64,000 bases of DNA from Buchananella hordeovulneris (GTDB lineage: Bacteria > Actinomycetota > Actinomycetes > Actinomycetales > Actinomycetaceae). Location: contig NZ_MQVS01000004.1 in assembly GCF_001907235.1 (NCBI RefSeq), forward strand, positions 1 through 64,000. The letters run 5' to 3'. This document shows positions 49,801-58,701 of this stretch, one piece after another. The translations under genes and the position numbers were made by a program. Under the pieces are notes generated by a model. It made no database searches, had not been told where the DNA came from, and saw only the letters and a program-made list of their open reading frames with translations. The number at the start of each line of letters is the position of its first letter. The first letter of the stretch is position 1.

Positions 49801-50112
49801 CAACCGCAGCAATTGTTCCAGGCAGTCCGGCGCGGGGGCGGAGTCGTCGTGCAGGATCCAGAGCCACTCGTCGGCAATGTCCGGCACCGCTGCCAGCGCG
49901 GTTGCCAGGTTCGGGCTGGGGGCCTCCACCAGCTCGCCGCCGTCGGGGGCCGGGCACGGGCTGGGACGCGGACCCGCATCGACCAGCACCACCCGCTGGG
50001 GGGCGATGGTCTGCGCGGCCAGCCCCCGCAGCGTACGGGGCAAAAACTCACTCGCCCCCTGGGTGACCACCACCGCCGTCACCGTCAGGTTCGGGCGCCG
50101 GGCGTAAGCCAC
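46888..50112 (-). CDS. Giant GT2 glycosyltransferase/membrane protein
   Basis: The 1074-residue protein has an N-terminal GT2 domain (about 9-250: VTAVVVTQGASEFLPRTL, the acidic LWILHDDSAPAPD, and FDPALGPFGDGLELSRRLWR). About a dozen membrane helices with long extracytoplasmic loops fill the remainder. The GT2 domain would use nucleotide or lipid-linked sugar inside the cell, while the membrane part resembles GT-C-type enzymes or a flippase. The GTG directly abuts the whiB2 stop and the stop overlaps the DUF5719 start, so the three are one operon. The sugar is unknown. Confidence 0.85.
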   Translation of the reverse strand: MAYARRPNLTVTAVVVTQGASEFLPRTLRGLAAQTIAPQRVVLVDAGPRPSPCPAPDGGELVEAPSPNLATALAAVPDIADEWLWILHDDSAPAPDCLEQLLRLADSGPTVGMVGAKQRGWTGTDVLLEVGLRTTASGRRTTDIDDGDIDQGQLDSRSDVLGVGTAGALVRREALTAVGGFDPALGPFGDGLELSRRLWRGKWRVVVAPRAIVYHARASYRAVRHGADPDPRRSFAARRRAQLHYWLSGAHWWALPFLLLWVVLLGGARALWRIATKQSGLAVAELQAVGELLTHLPALRHTRRRSHQVAQVGPGILRPLQATSRELFQRAYEANRHNRAEQRAAQAPSNLELQELASLARQRRWTLGAVLAITGLASAVVFGPLGWQLTGGAYAGFSGSWRDLAQYVRADMVADGLQLTGGLDPFAFVVLGLTLPFALVGVNPGPVLALLHAAALPLAALTAWAAAGAATRRVSLRAWAALVWAVHPSLLLGLSAGRTAPALAHVFLPLVALFLARTWRLERVDVLAPVAGRGRGRVQAPTRMVAVTAAAGAGLALAIVLAGAPSLLGAAVLAVGVLAWRVRRSRWRLVWVVAPAVALLAPLLWQTVRQPASSTWRAWFASPGLPLGEQSTHPLWAALGTAPGRVIAAWQQADLPGPARLPLGLWLVPVAVLGLLACWQLVGARQARGAVWLGVGLAGMGALLAVIAPWIAVGVGPMAGVSDQFVLVRGWSGPGASLLTFGLAIAALAGRPQPVHNRWWVPARRVGAVVGSVGCVAGLVAWVALCQLTADFRLVERAPQLPAAVAYAQDAPYRSRVLVLEPGTELRVAVRRGTVAQLTDISALTALAELQGPGPTGDRFGAGVRPVADANLEVLVALTSALTGTSDAQAASTLAHYAIDGVVVRRHADTGADGLTPWATTARLATALDTVGGLRRATRTEDAILWRVGSADPQAPSAHLVAARVRLRGESGVSPLPAGPVHADVTLPAGTWQQVEIAETDPSRWRLLIDGQDRPLRAEEGILRADVPAGAQTLSLSPRHPGATLWWLVRAGVFALAALLALPLRRAKSGGQAA

Positions 50113-50445
50113 CTAGCGGCGCCCTGACCGCTTGTAGCGTCGACGCTCCCGGTCGGACATGCCGCCCCAAATCCCGTAGCGTTCGTCGTTGTCCAAGGCG
50201 TACTGCAGGCACTGTTGCCGCACCTCGCAGTTCTCGCACACCGCCTTAGCCGGTTGGGTGGAGCCGCCCTTGTCGGGATAGAAGGCCTCGGGATCGGTCT
50301 GCGCGCACAGTGCCAAACCCAACCAGGCCAGATCAGACTCCCCAAACCCGAGAGCCGTGGCCAAGGCACGGTCGGCTGAGCGGGCGATGGGGCCGTCCCC
50401 AAAGATGTTCCACGTACTCGCCTCTGCGGCTTCGTTCCCTGCCAT
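50113..50445 (-). CDS. whiB2: WhiB-family regulator (WhiB2/WhmD-like)
   Basis: The predicted 110-residue protein has the four cluster cysteines Cys47, Cys70, Cys73 and Cys79, the GIWGG turn, and a basic RRRYKRSGRR tail. The segment LCAQTDPEAFYPDKGGSTQP is characteristic of WhiB2/WhmD, which controls septation in mycobacteria and streptomycetes. The ATG at 50445 gives the usual size but lacks a clear ribosome site, so a leaderless message is possible. It is co-transcribed with the GT2-membrane and DUF5719 genes. Confidence 0.93.
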   Translation of the reverse strand: MAGNEAAEASTWNIFGDGPIARSADRALATALGFGESDLAWLGLALCAQTDPEAFYPDKGGSTQPAKAVCENCEVRQQCLQYALDNDERYGIWGGMSDRERRRYKRSGRR

Positions 50446-50607
50446 GAGGATAATTACAACGACAGGATTCACATCCGTCAAGACGCCGCTGGCCACAGGC
50501 AGACAACATCGAAGCGACTTTTCCGCAGCCTGGCGCGCGACACGCCGGGCCGATATCAAGTTGAAATTGTTTCGCGGCAGGCAGGCTCTGGGCCTAGGCT
50601 CGTACCC

Positions 50608-51246
50608 GTGAAGAAAGCCCTAGATGCCTTGACGGTCCGCCCTGGCCCCGCCATCACCGACTACACCGCGCGGCGCACCGAACTCACCGGCACGGTAGTT
50701 ATGCGCTGGGTCTCCAAGATCTCCGACCTGGTGGTACAAGAGGACGCCGCCGACGTCTACCTCGATCTGCCCCCTTCCTGGCGGCTGGTGGTGTGGTCGC
50801 TGGGCGCGGTGGCCGGGGGCGCCGCCGTGACGTTCACGCCGGCCCCGGCCCACCTCCTCGTGTCTGATCGGCCAGCTGCCCACCCGGAGCCGGACGCCGA
50901 ACTGGCCCTGCTGCAGATCATGGACCCGGGAGTGCTGCGCGCCCCCGCGGCGGACATTCCGCCCGGTTGGCTGGACGCGGCAGCCGAGGTGGCGGTGCAT
51001 CCTGATACCCCACCGCCCCTGCCGCCCACCGGAGACCTGGCCGACCGCCCGGTCACCTGGCAGCAGCAGGCCGACCCCGCACGCATTTTGCTGACCGTGC
51101 CCGCCCGGGACGATGCGGCAGGCCTGGCGGACCTGGCGCACCGCTGCTTGAGCCAGCTGCTCAGCGGCGGCTCCCTCGTGCTGGCCCGCGCCGACGACGA
51201 CCTGGCGCGCATCGCCGAGATAGAGCGCGCCACCAGGCAGGACTAA
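50608..51246 (+). CDS. TIGR03089 family protein
   Basis: The 212-residue protein resembles the N-terminal part of an acyl-adenylate-forming enzyme without its catalytic core (ELTGTVVMRWVSKISDLVVQ, WRLVVWSLGAVAGGAAVTFT), as in the actinobacterial TIGR03089 family (Rv3268-like). No adenylation motif is visible, so it is probably not an enzyme; its function is unknown. The GTG start has no close strong ribosome site. It is divergent from whiB2, as in mycobacteria, and convergent with glf. Confidence 0.82.
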   Translation: MKKALDALTVRPGPAITDYTARRTELTGTVVMRWVSKISDLVVQEDAADVYLDLPPSWRLVVWSLGAVAGGAAVTFTPAPAHLLVSDRPAAHPEPDAELALLQIMDPGVLRAPAADIPPGWLDAAAEVAVHPDTPPPLPPTGDLADRPVTWQQQADPARILLTVPARDDAAGLADLAHRCLSQLLSGGSLVLARADDDLARIAEIERATRQD

Positions 51247-51257
51247 CGGCAGGCAGA

Positions 51258-51281
51258 GCGGCGGGGGTATACCCCCGCCGC
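51258..51281. terminator. Bidirectional terminator palindrome
   Basis: A perfect 24-base palindrome centred on GGTATACC lies in the 42-base gap between the convergent TIGR03089 and glf genes. It can form a hairpin in either transcript; there are no U tracts. Confidence 0.6.
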
Positions 51282-51288
51282 CCGCGCG

Positions 51289-52455
<1,167 letters not shown>

Positions 52456-52471
52456 TTAAAAGTTCAGCTCC

Positions 52472-52493
52472 CCCGACCAGCGGCGCTGTCGGG
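52472..52493 (-). terminator. Hairpin after the GlfT1-like gene
   Basis: A nine-bp stem with one bulged C and a 3-base loop lies 5 bases past the stop of the GlfT1-like gene on the minus strand. A TTTT occurs 12 bases further on. It may attenuate transcription into glf. Confidence 0.4.
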
Positions 52494-52497
52494 ACCC

Positions 52498-53385
52498 TTA
52501 CTGGGGAAAACGTTTGGCCGGGTGGAAGAACAATCCCTTGGCGGCTGCCTTGGCCAGGCGCAGCTTCAGGTGCCGCGGCACCCCCGCCCCCCGCATCTGT
52601 CCGACGATGTTCTCCACCAGCTCGGCGACCAGGTGCGGGCGTCGCAGGGCCCAGGCGGCCGAGATCTGGTTCCGAATGCCGTACTCGAACTTCCAGATGG
52701 TCTTTTCGTTCACATCGCCCCAGTTAACCCCGCGGTTTTGCGGCAGCAGGTGATCCACCTGCGAGGAGGGCACGAAGATGCCCGGCCGCCACCGCGACAA
52801 CCGCTGGGTGTACTCGGAGTCGTCGTACCAGATGAAGTACTCCCGGTAGGGCAGGCCGACGGCAGCCACCGCTTCGCGCGAGACCAGGCACGAGACGAAC
52901 GAGCACGACTTCACGTCGAACCAGTTCTTGCCCGCCACCAGCGGCCGCGGCCAGTCCCAGGTGGTCTCCGGGGTGTTCATCTCGCACAACGAGCCGTCGG
53001 TCCACAGCACCTGCGAACAGGCGAAGCTCGGTGCCGCCCCCCGCAACTGGGTAGCTCCCGCATAGCCGTCCAGCAGCTCCCCCAAGGCCGAGGGGTGGGG
53101 CAGGGTGTCGTCGTCCATCAACCAGATGAGATCCGCCCCGCCGGCGTAGGCCGCCTCGATTCCCTTAGTGAAGCCGCCGGCTCCCCCGGTGTTGACGCTG
53201 GCGGTGAGCACCGTGGTCGGCACCTGCCAGGGGCGGGTAGCCAACACCGATGCCGTGTCGTCGGTGGAGGCGTTATCGATGACGTACAGGTGATCCAAGG
53301 CACGTTCCTGCGCCTCCAAGGCGTCCAGCACCCGCTGCAGGAGAGCGCACCGGTTGAACGTGACAACAACTGCAGCGACCTTCAT
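52498..53385 (-). CDS. GT2 galactofuranosyltransferase-like (GlfT1-like)
   Basis: The 295-residue protein is a single GT2 domain with the nucleotide-sugar motif ADLIWLMDDDTLPHPSALGE and the conserved YFIWYDDSEYTQRL. NTGGAGGFTKGIEAAY is typical of GlfT1-type enzymes, which add the first galactofuranose residues to a lipid-linked acceptor. Its size equals mycobacterial GlfT1. The neighbouring Wzm/Wzt and glf genes support the role. The ATG overlaps the GT4 stop by 4 bases. Confidence 0.85.
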   Translation of the reverse strand: MKVAAVVVTFNRCALLQRVLDALEAQERALDHLYVIDNASTDDTASVLATRPWQVPTTVLTASVNTGGAGGFTKGIEAAYAGGADLIWLMDDDTLPHPSALGELLDGYAGATQLRGAAPSFACSQVLWTDGSLCEMNTPETTWDWPRPLVAGKNWFDVKSCSFVSCLVSREAVAAVGLPYREYFIWYDDSEYTQRLSRWRPGIFVPSSQVDHLLPQNRGVNWGDVNEKTIWKFEYGIRNQISAAWALRRPHLVAELVENIVGQMRGAGVPRHLKLRLAKAAAKGLFFHPAKRFPQ

Positions 53386-54971
53386 CGCGCCATGACCTCC
53401 TGGTAATGCTGGGCGTAGAACTCCGAGGCGCTCTGCTGCGCCGCGATCTGCTCCACTTTACGCCCCTGCTGCGCCAGCAGGGAGGCAAAGAGGGCCTCAT
53501 CCTTGGCCAGGGCCCGCAACAGGCGCACCGCCTGGGAGACAAACTGCACCGGCTGGGCAGGCAGAAGGGCGGCGTCGGCCACCACGCTGCGCTGGGAGCC
53601 CACGTCCGCGGACAGCACGAGCACGCCCGCCGCGTTCGCCTCCAGGGCGGTGAGAGTCAACCCCTCGTTCTCGGAAGTCACCAGCAGCACATCGATATCC
53701 GCCAAGAAACCCGCCACCGGGGCCCAGTCGCGCCGCTCCACATAGGAATCCAGGCGCAGGCGCCGTTGGTCGCGCTCGACCATCTTCTCCAGCTCCCCAG
53801 CCCCCTGCATGATGAAGCGCAGCTCGCTGCCCCCCGCCAGCTTGCAGGCGGCCGCGGTGCGCTGGAACAGATAGGGGCGCTTTTGCGCAGACAACCGGCC
53901 CAGGAAGCCCACCCGCAACGACCCCCCACCACGGCTGGTGCGCGGCAACGGCGCATCGGCCGAGAAACCGGTCAGCGGGTGGAAAGCCAGCTTGGCGGGG
54001 TCCACCCCGTTAGCGGTGTAGAGATCCACCAGCTGCGGGGAGATCACGTGGTGCAGGTCGAGGTAGTCGCTCAGCTCGATCGACGTGCCCACGAAACCGC
54101 CGCCCCGGTGCTCCACGATGTGGGTCGAATCCTCCACCCGGATCTGCGGGTGGGTCAGCCGCAGCGACGCCAACGCCGCGTAGGCCAGTTCGGAGTGGTG
54201 GATGTGCAGGTGGGAGATGTCGTGCTTGCGCAACAGTTCAGCAACGAAGAGGGGCCAGTGGGGCCGCTCCAGGCTGTTGCCCACCAAGTAGACATCCTCG
54301 GTCAGGGCGAAGGCCTTGGCCAACTGCCGTTGCGGTGCCGCCCGGTCGAAGGTGATGACCAACGCAAAACCGGCCTCCTTGGCCAGCCGCGCCTGCTCCC
54401 AGGCCCACGACTCGGCCCCCCCGGACTCGGCCCAGTGCATCGCGACCCACATCGTGCGGCCCGCCACGTCGGTGTGCTGCTGCATCGGCACCGTCGTCAT
54501 GCGTTCGCCGCGCACGCGCCCCCCGGCCCGCTTGTTGCGCCACTGCCGGTAGGAGTCCAACGCCAGGGGCACCTGCCAGTAGGCCCGGGTGTAGATAGCG
54601 GAGATGGTTTTGGCCACGAAGTTCGGTCGCTGCCCGAAGGAGAAGCTGGTCTCGCCCGCCAGGATCTCCGGCGTCGGGAGCGTCAGGTGCGCCGCCCGCG
54701 GGGCGCGCTCCCCGCTGCCGACCACCGCAATCCCCCGCCGGGGACCGCCCCCGGATTCGGCGAGGTTGCGCATCGGTTCGGCTCCCTCCGTGTGCAGCTC
54801 AAAGTGCTGCATGCGCCCCTGGTTTATCAGCAGCACCGGCTTCATGGCGGCCGCCAACCACTGCGGGCCGAGGTGCTCCAGCACCTCGGTCGCCGACTTG
54901 GTGAGCGAAAAACCCACATCCTGCCCATCCAGCGCCTCCCGCAGCTGGGTGGCGAACTCCTGCACGTCCAT
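53382..54971 (-). CDS. GT4-family glycosyltransferase with N-terminal extension
   Basis: The 529-residue protein has a roughly 160-residue N-terminal region of unclear fold. A GT-B fold follows with the C-terminal Rossmann domain typical of GT4 (SLRVGFLGRLSAQKRPYLFQ, FIMQGAGELEKMV, the acceptor/donor ENEGLTLTALEANAAGV). It uses a nucleotide-sugar donor; neither sugar nor linkage can be named. It is two bases upstream of the exporter ATPase stop and is coupled to the GlfT1-like gene, so it probably adds a sugar to the same glycan. Confidence 0.87.
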   Translation of the reverse strand: MDVQEFATQLREALDGQDVGFSLTKSATEVLEHLGPQWLAAAMKPVLLINQGRMQHFELHTEGAEPMRNLAESGGGPRRGIAVVGSGERAPRAAHLTLPTPEILAGETSFSFGQRPNFVAKTISAIYTRAYWQVPLALDSYRQWRNKRAGGRVRGERMTTVPMQQHTDVAGRTMWVAMHWAESGGAESWAWEQARLAKEAGFALVITFDRAAPQRQLAKAFALTEDVYLVGNSLERPHWPLFVAELLRKHDISHLHIHHSELAYAALASLRLTHPQIRVEDSTHIVEHRGGGFVGTSIELSDYLDLHHVISPQLVDLYTANGVDPAKLAFHPLTGFSADAPLPRTSRGGGSLRVGFLGRLSAQKRPYLFQRTAAACKLAGGSELRFIMQGAGELEKMVERDQRRLRLDSYVERRDWAPVAGFLADIDVLLVTSENEGLTLTALEANAAGVLVLSADVGSQRSVVADAALLPAQPVQFVSQAVRLLRALAKDEALFASLLAQQGRKVEQIAAQQSASEFYAQHYQEVMAR

Positions 54972-54973
54972 TT

Positions 54974-55702
54974 TTATCCTTCCCGCAACCGGTCCACAGC
55001 CTCACTGGCGGTGCCGTCGACGATGAGTTTGCCGCGCTCCAACATGACCCCGCGGTTGCACAGGCGCTTAATCATGTCCAAGTCGTGGCTAACAATGACT
55101 AGAGAGGTACCGAGTTCCTGCAATTGGCCGATCCGGTCCAGGCATTTGCGCTGGAAAGGTTCGTCGCCCACCGCCAAGATCTCGTCGATGAGGAACACAT
55201 CAGGGTAGGTGTGTACCGCCACCGAGAATGCCAAACGCAGGAACATCCCGGAGGAGTAAAACTTCACCTCGGTGTCGATGAACTTGTCGATCTCCGAAAA
55301 GGCGACGATGTCATCGAAAGCGTTTTCTATGTCTTCCCGGCTCATCCCCAGGATAGCGCCGTTGAGGAAGACGTTTTCCTTGCCGGTCAGGTCAGGGTGG
55401 AAGCCTGCCCCCACCTCGATCAAGCCCGCCATGCGGCCGCGCACCTGCACGCCCCCGGCGTCGGGCTGCATAACACCCGAGATCAGCTTCAGCATCGTTG
55501 ACTTACCGGAGCCGTTGAAGCCGATCAGCCCGATCGAGTCCCCCTTGTTGACGGTGAAGGACACCCCATCTAGGGCCCGGAACTTGTTGACCAGTTGCGC
55601 GCGCCTGCCGGTCAAGCTCCACACCAGGCGGTCCTTCAACGTGTGGGTGCTACGCAGCGAGAACTCTTTGACGACGTCGTCAACCTTGATAACCGCAGTC
55701 AT
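54974..55702 (-). CDS. Polysaccharide ABC exporter, ATP-binding subunit (Wzt-like)
   Basis: The 242-residue ATPase has Walker A GFNGSGKST, the polysaccharide-export signature FYSSGMFLRLAFSVA, Walker B with VFLIDEILAVGDEPF, and H-loop VIVSHDLDM. It has no C-terminal carbohydrate-binding extension, resembling the mycobacterial galactan exporter ATPase and TagH rather than long Wzt proteins. It starts immediately after the permease stop and pairs with it. Confidence 0.95.
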   Translation of the reverse strand: MTAVIKVDDVVKEFSLRSTHTLKDRLVWSLTGRRAQLVNKFRALDGVSFTVNKGDSIGLIGFNGSGKSTMLKLISGVMQPDAGGVQVRGRMAGLIEVGAGFHPDLTGKENVFLNGAILGMSREDIENAFDDIVAFSEIDKFIDTEVKFYSSGMFLRLAFSVAVHTYPDVFLIDEILAVGDEPFQRKCLDRIGQLQELGTSLVIVSHDLDMIKRLCNRGVMLERGKLIVDGTASEAVDRLREG

Positions 55703-56584
55703 TTAGAGCTCCTGGGCAAAACGAGGATCCATCCGCCTAAAGGCCACCTCACCGATCACCAGCACTAGGACCGAGAACCCGAGGCCAAGCAGGCCCCATT
55801 CCAATAGGTGCGGGGGCAACGGATCGGCCGCGTCAGGGCCAAGAGTCGGATGCCAAAAACCGTAGTGGAAGAGCTCCACGGCCGCCGTCAGCGGGTTGGC
55901 TTGATAGAGCAACCAGAAGAAGCCGCCCAGCGGCTGGCTGAGCTTATCGTGCACCATGCTCCACTTGTAGAGCACCGGCGAGGTCCAGGTCGCCACCATC
56001 AAAATGAGATCCACGAAGTTCTCTGCGTCGCGGAAGAAAACGTTAATGGCCCCCGCAAACAAGCCGAGCCCGAGGGAGAAGAACGAAATGATGAGAAAGC
56101 CGATGAGGACGGCACCGATGCCGGTCAGGGAGGGTTGCCAGCCGAAAAACAGCGCACCGATCAGCAGGATCGCAAGCTGCGGCAAAAAGTGCACGAAGGC
56201 CACCCACAGGGCAGACATGGGGAAGAGTTCCCGCGGCAGATAGATCTTCTTCACCAAGGGGGCATTACCCACAATGGAGCGGGTGGCGTTACCAAAGGCC
56301 TCGGAGAAGTAGTTGATCGCGATCACGCCGGAAAACATGTAGATCACGAAATTAGGAATGTTGCGGTTCATGTTCATGAACACGCCGATCGCGAAGTAGA
56401 AGACCGCGAACTGGGTGGCCGGCTTAGCGTACGACCACAGCATGCCAAATACCGAGCCCCGGTAGCGGGCGCGCAGCTCCTTGTGGACTATCAGACTAGT
56501 GAGGTAGGGCTGCCGGATCACCTCCAACAATCCCACCGACCGGCCAGGGCGCCGGAAGTCCTGACGTTCAATGGCAGTACTCAC
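55703..56584 (-). CDS. Polysaccharide ABC exporter permease (Wzm/TagG-like)
   Basis: The 293-residue ABC-2 permease has six predicted membrane helices, with the cytoplasmic VHKELRARYRGSVFGMLWSY segment before the first and NAPLVKKIYLPRELFPMSAL between helices two and three. It would move the lipid-linked glycan across the membrane. The GTG at 56584 follows GGAGGAACTGC. It opens the export-transferase-mutase operon (permease, ATPase, GT4, GlfT1-like, glf). Confidence 0.95.
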   Translation of the reverse strand: MSTAIERQDFRRPGRSVGLLEVIRQPYLTSLIVHKELRARYRGSVFGMLWSYAKPATQFAVFYFAIGVFMNMNRNIPNFVIYMFSGVIAINYFSEAFGNATRSIVGNAPLVKKIYLPRELFPMSALWVAFVHFLPQLAILLIGALFFGWQPSLTGIGAVLIGFLIISFFSLGLGLFAGAINVFFRDAENFVDLILMVATWTSPVLYKWSMVHDKLSQPLGGFFWLLYQANPLTAAVELFHYGFWHPTLGPDAADPLPPHLLEWGLLGLGFSVLVLVIGEVAFRRMDPRFAQEL

Positions 56585-56648
56585 GCAGTTCCTCCACTTT
56601 CTTTCCGCGCCAGTCTAGGGCAGGTGTCGGCCCGGTATGTGCGCCCCA

Positions 56649-58628
56649 TTACGGCGCTTCATCACACACGCGCAGGTGCAACAGCCGGGCGGTGCCCTCC
56701 TGATCCACCACTTCCGCCACCCCGGCAGCCTCTAGGCCCTCCAGCCCCGGGAATTGCTCGTGTTTGCCGTAGTGATCCCCGCCCCACAGGTAGTCCTCGC
56801 CGAAGTCTAGAACGTGGGTGACGTGCAGCTGGCGCGCCAACTCACACGCGGGCGACCCGGGGCGGGCCTGGTTCAACGTCTCCACCAGTTGGCGGGCCTG
56901 CTTGTCCTCCACCGGGGCAACATGGGAGTGGGTAAAGCGCAGTCCCGTGATGGCGGGGGCGAAGACGGAGCCGTTCCACGGGTTGCCGGTCAGTACCGTG
57001 TCGGCGGGCAGCTGCCGGGCTGCCCGCTCCAGGAGCACGTATTCGTCCCGCGACAGCAGTCCCAGTATTTCCGGACGCGCAGTGTCGAACTGGAAATTGG
57101 AGCGAATCTCCCAGTAGGAGTGCTGCAGGCGCGGCGCGGCCTGGGCACCGAGCGCCACCACCACAGCCAGGGCAACGGGCGCGGCCACCGCCCACGGGCT
57201 GGGGCGCAGCGCCTCCACCCGGCCCTGAATGAACAGGCCCAACCAATCCACGCCGAGGGCGATCAGCGGGACGGCCGTGATGGCCAGCAGCGCAATCAGC
57301 CGCTGGGTATCGCCGTACCACAGCCCCACCAGGTAGGAGCGCCAGGAGGAGACGAAGGAGAAGGAGGCCACGAAGAGGAAGCCGGCGATGGCGTGCGCCA
57401 GCGGCAGCCAGGCGGTACGCCAGGAGGTAAAGCAGCGCACGATGCCAAGCAGGCACAGGCAAGCCAGGGCCCAAGCCACCGGCCCGGCCACCCGCACCTG
57501 CACATCACCGGCCAGGGCCAGGGTGCGCCCGACGCCTTGCACCCAGTTCCCCTGCGGCTGCCAGGTCCCCGCTGCCATCCGCATGGACCGCAGCATCTCC
57601 ACCCGCAGCGTCAACCGATCGACCACCAGCGCTCCCCCGACGACCAGCGCGGCGGCCGCCGCGCCCGCCGCCAGTTGCCGCCCCACCCCGGGCCCGGCCC
57701 AGGCCGCGGCCCGGCGGCCTGCCGCCACGGCCCCCAATGGCACGCCGAACAGCAACACCGCGAAGACCGCGGTGGGGTGGGCCACCCCCAACCCGAGGAA
57801 GCCACCGGCCAGCACCAGGGCGCACCGCCAGGCCTGCGCCGCTGGCCGACCGGCCGCCAACACCGCTAAACCGAGCGCGAAAGGCACCAGCACGTAGCCC
57901 GTGAGGTTGGAGTACAGCACCCCGAACCAGGTGAAGTGGTTGGGCAGGTGCGGCAGGGTGAACGCCACGAGGCCGGTAACCCCGACGGCGGCCCACCGGC
58001 GGGTGAGTGCCCCCACCAGCAGGCCGCAGCCGAGTGGCCAGACGAACGCCGTCAGCACCACGGTAAAGGCGTTGGCCGCCACCGGGATGGGCAGGCCGGT
58101 GAGTTGCACGATCAGGTAAACGAAGGCATGCCAGGCGGTGGGAAAGAAGGCACCCCCGGCGTCGGGAGCGGCCAGGTTCACGTGCAGGAAGGACACGTCC
58201 CCGTCGCGCAGCATCTGGGAGACCAAGTTCAGGTGATAGGGGCCGTCGAACGTTTGGGACACGGCGTACGGCACTTGCCAGGCCCACCCCAGGCGGCAGG
58301 CGTGCACCAGCCCGGCCACTGCCACTGGCGCCAGCCCCCACCACCAGCGCCCCTGCCACGGCGCCACCTGCGGCACGCGCCGCGTCAGCGCCAGGGCCCC
58401 GGCCAGCACGGCGGCACTGCCCAGCAACGTCAGGAAGTGGTAGCGCACGCCCACTACCGCCGAGCCGTGCGTCAGCAGGGCCGAGAGTGTGAACGTCACG
58501 AGCGGGGCCGCCAGCCACAGCGCCCCGCGCCGCAGTCCGGCGCCCCAGGCCACTGCCGCCCCCGGGCCGAACACCAGCGCCACAGCGACCACGGCCCCGA
58601 CAGCCAGATTTACCCAAGTAGCGGCCAC
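56649..58628 (-). CDS. DUF6541-like polytopic membrane protein
   Basis: The 659-residue protein has about 12 membrane helices followed by a C-terminal extracytoplasmic domain (about 520-659). SQTFDGPYHLNLVSQMLRDG and AYVFP-like loop geometry, plus the His-rich outer portion, fit the actinobacterial DUF6541 family, which resembles GT-C glycosyltransferases. It probably uses a polyprenyl-linked sugar donor outside the membrane. The GTG at 58628 follows AGGGGAG. It lies between the exporter operon and the double GT2 gene. Confidence 0.8.
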   Translation of the reverse strand: MAATWVNLAVGAVVAVALVFGPGAAVAWGAGLRRGALWLAAPLVTFTLSALLTHGSAVVGVRYHFLTLLGSAAVLAGALALTRRVPQVAPWQGRWWWGLAPVAVAGLVHACRLGWAWQVPYAVSQTFDGPYHLNLVSQMLRDGDVSFLHVNLAAPDAGGAFFPTAWHAFVYLIVQLTGLPIPVAANAFTVVLTAFVWPLGCGLLVGALTRRWAAVGVTGLVAFTLPHLPNHFTWFGVLYSNLTGYVLVPFALGLAVLAAGRPAAQAWRCALVLAGGFLGLGVAHPTAVFAVLLFGVPLGAVAAGRRAAAWAGPGVGRQLAAGAAAAALVVGGALVVDRLTLRVEMLRSMRMAAGTWQPQGNWVQGVGRTLALAGDVQVRVAGPVAWALACLCLLGIVRCFTSWRTAWLPLAHAIAGFLFVASFSFVSSWRSYLVGLWYGDTQRLIALLAITAVPLIALGVDWLGLFIQGRVEALRPSPWAVAAPVALAVVVALGAQAAPRLQHSYWEIRSNFQFDTARPEILGLLSRDEYVLLERAARQLPADTVLTGNPWNGSVFAPAITGLRFTHSHVAPVEDKQARQLVETLNQARPGSPACELARQLHVTHVLDFGEDYLWGGDHYGKHEQFPGLEGLEAAGVAEVVDQEGTARLLHLRVCDEAP

Positions 58629-58701
58629 AGCTCCCCTAACGTGTGCGGTTACTATCCGGCGAAAGCGTACCGGGGGCCCGGCCGGGGTGCACGTTCACCA
58701 C

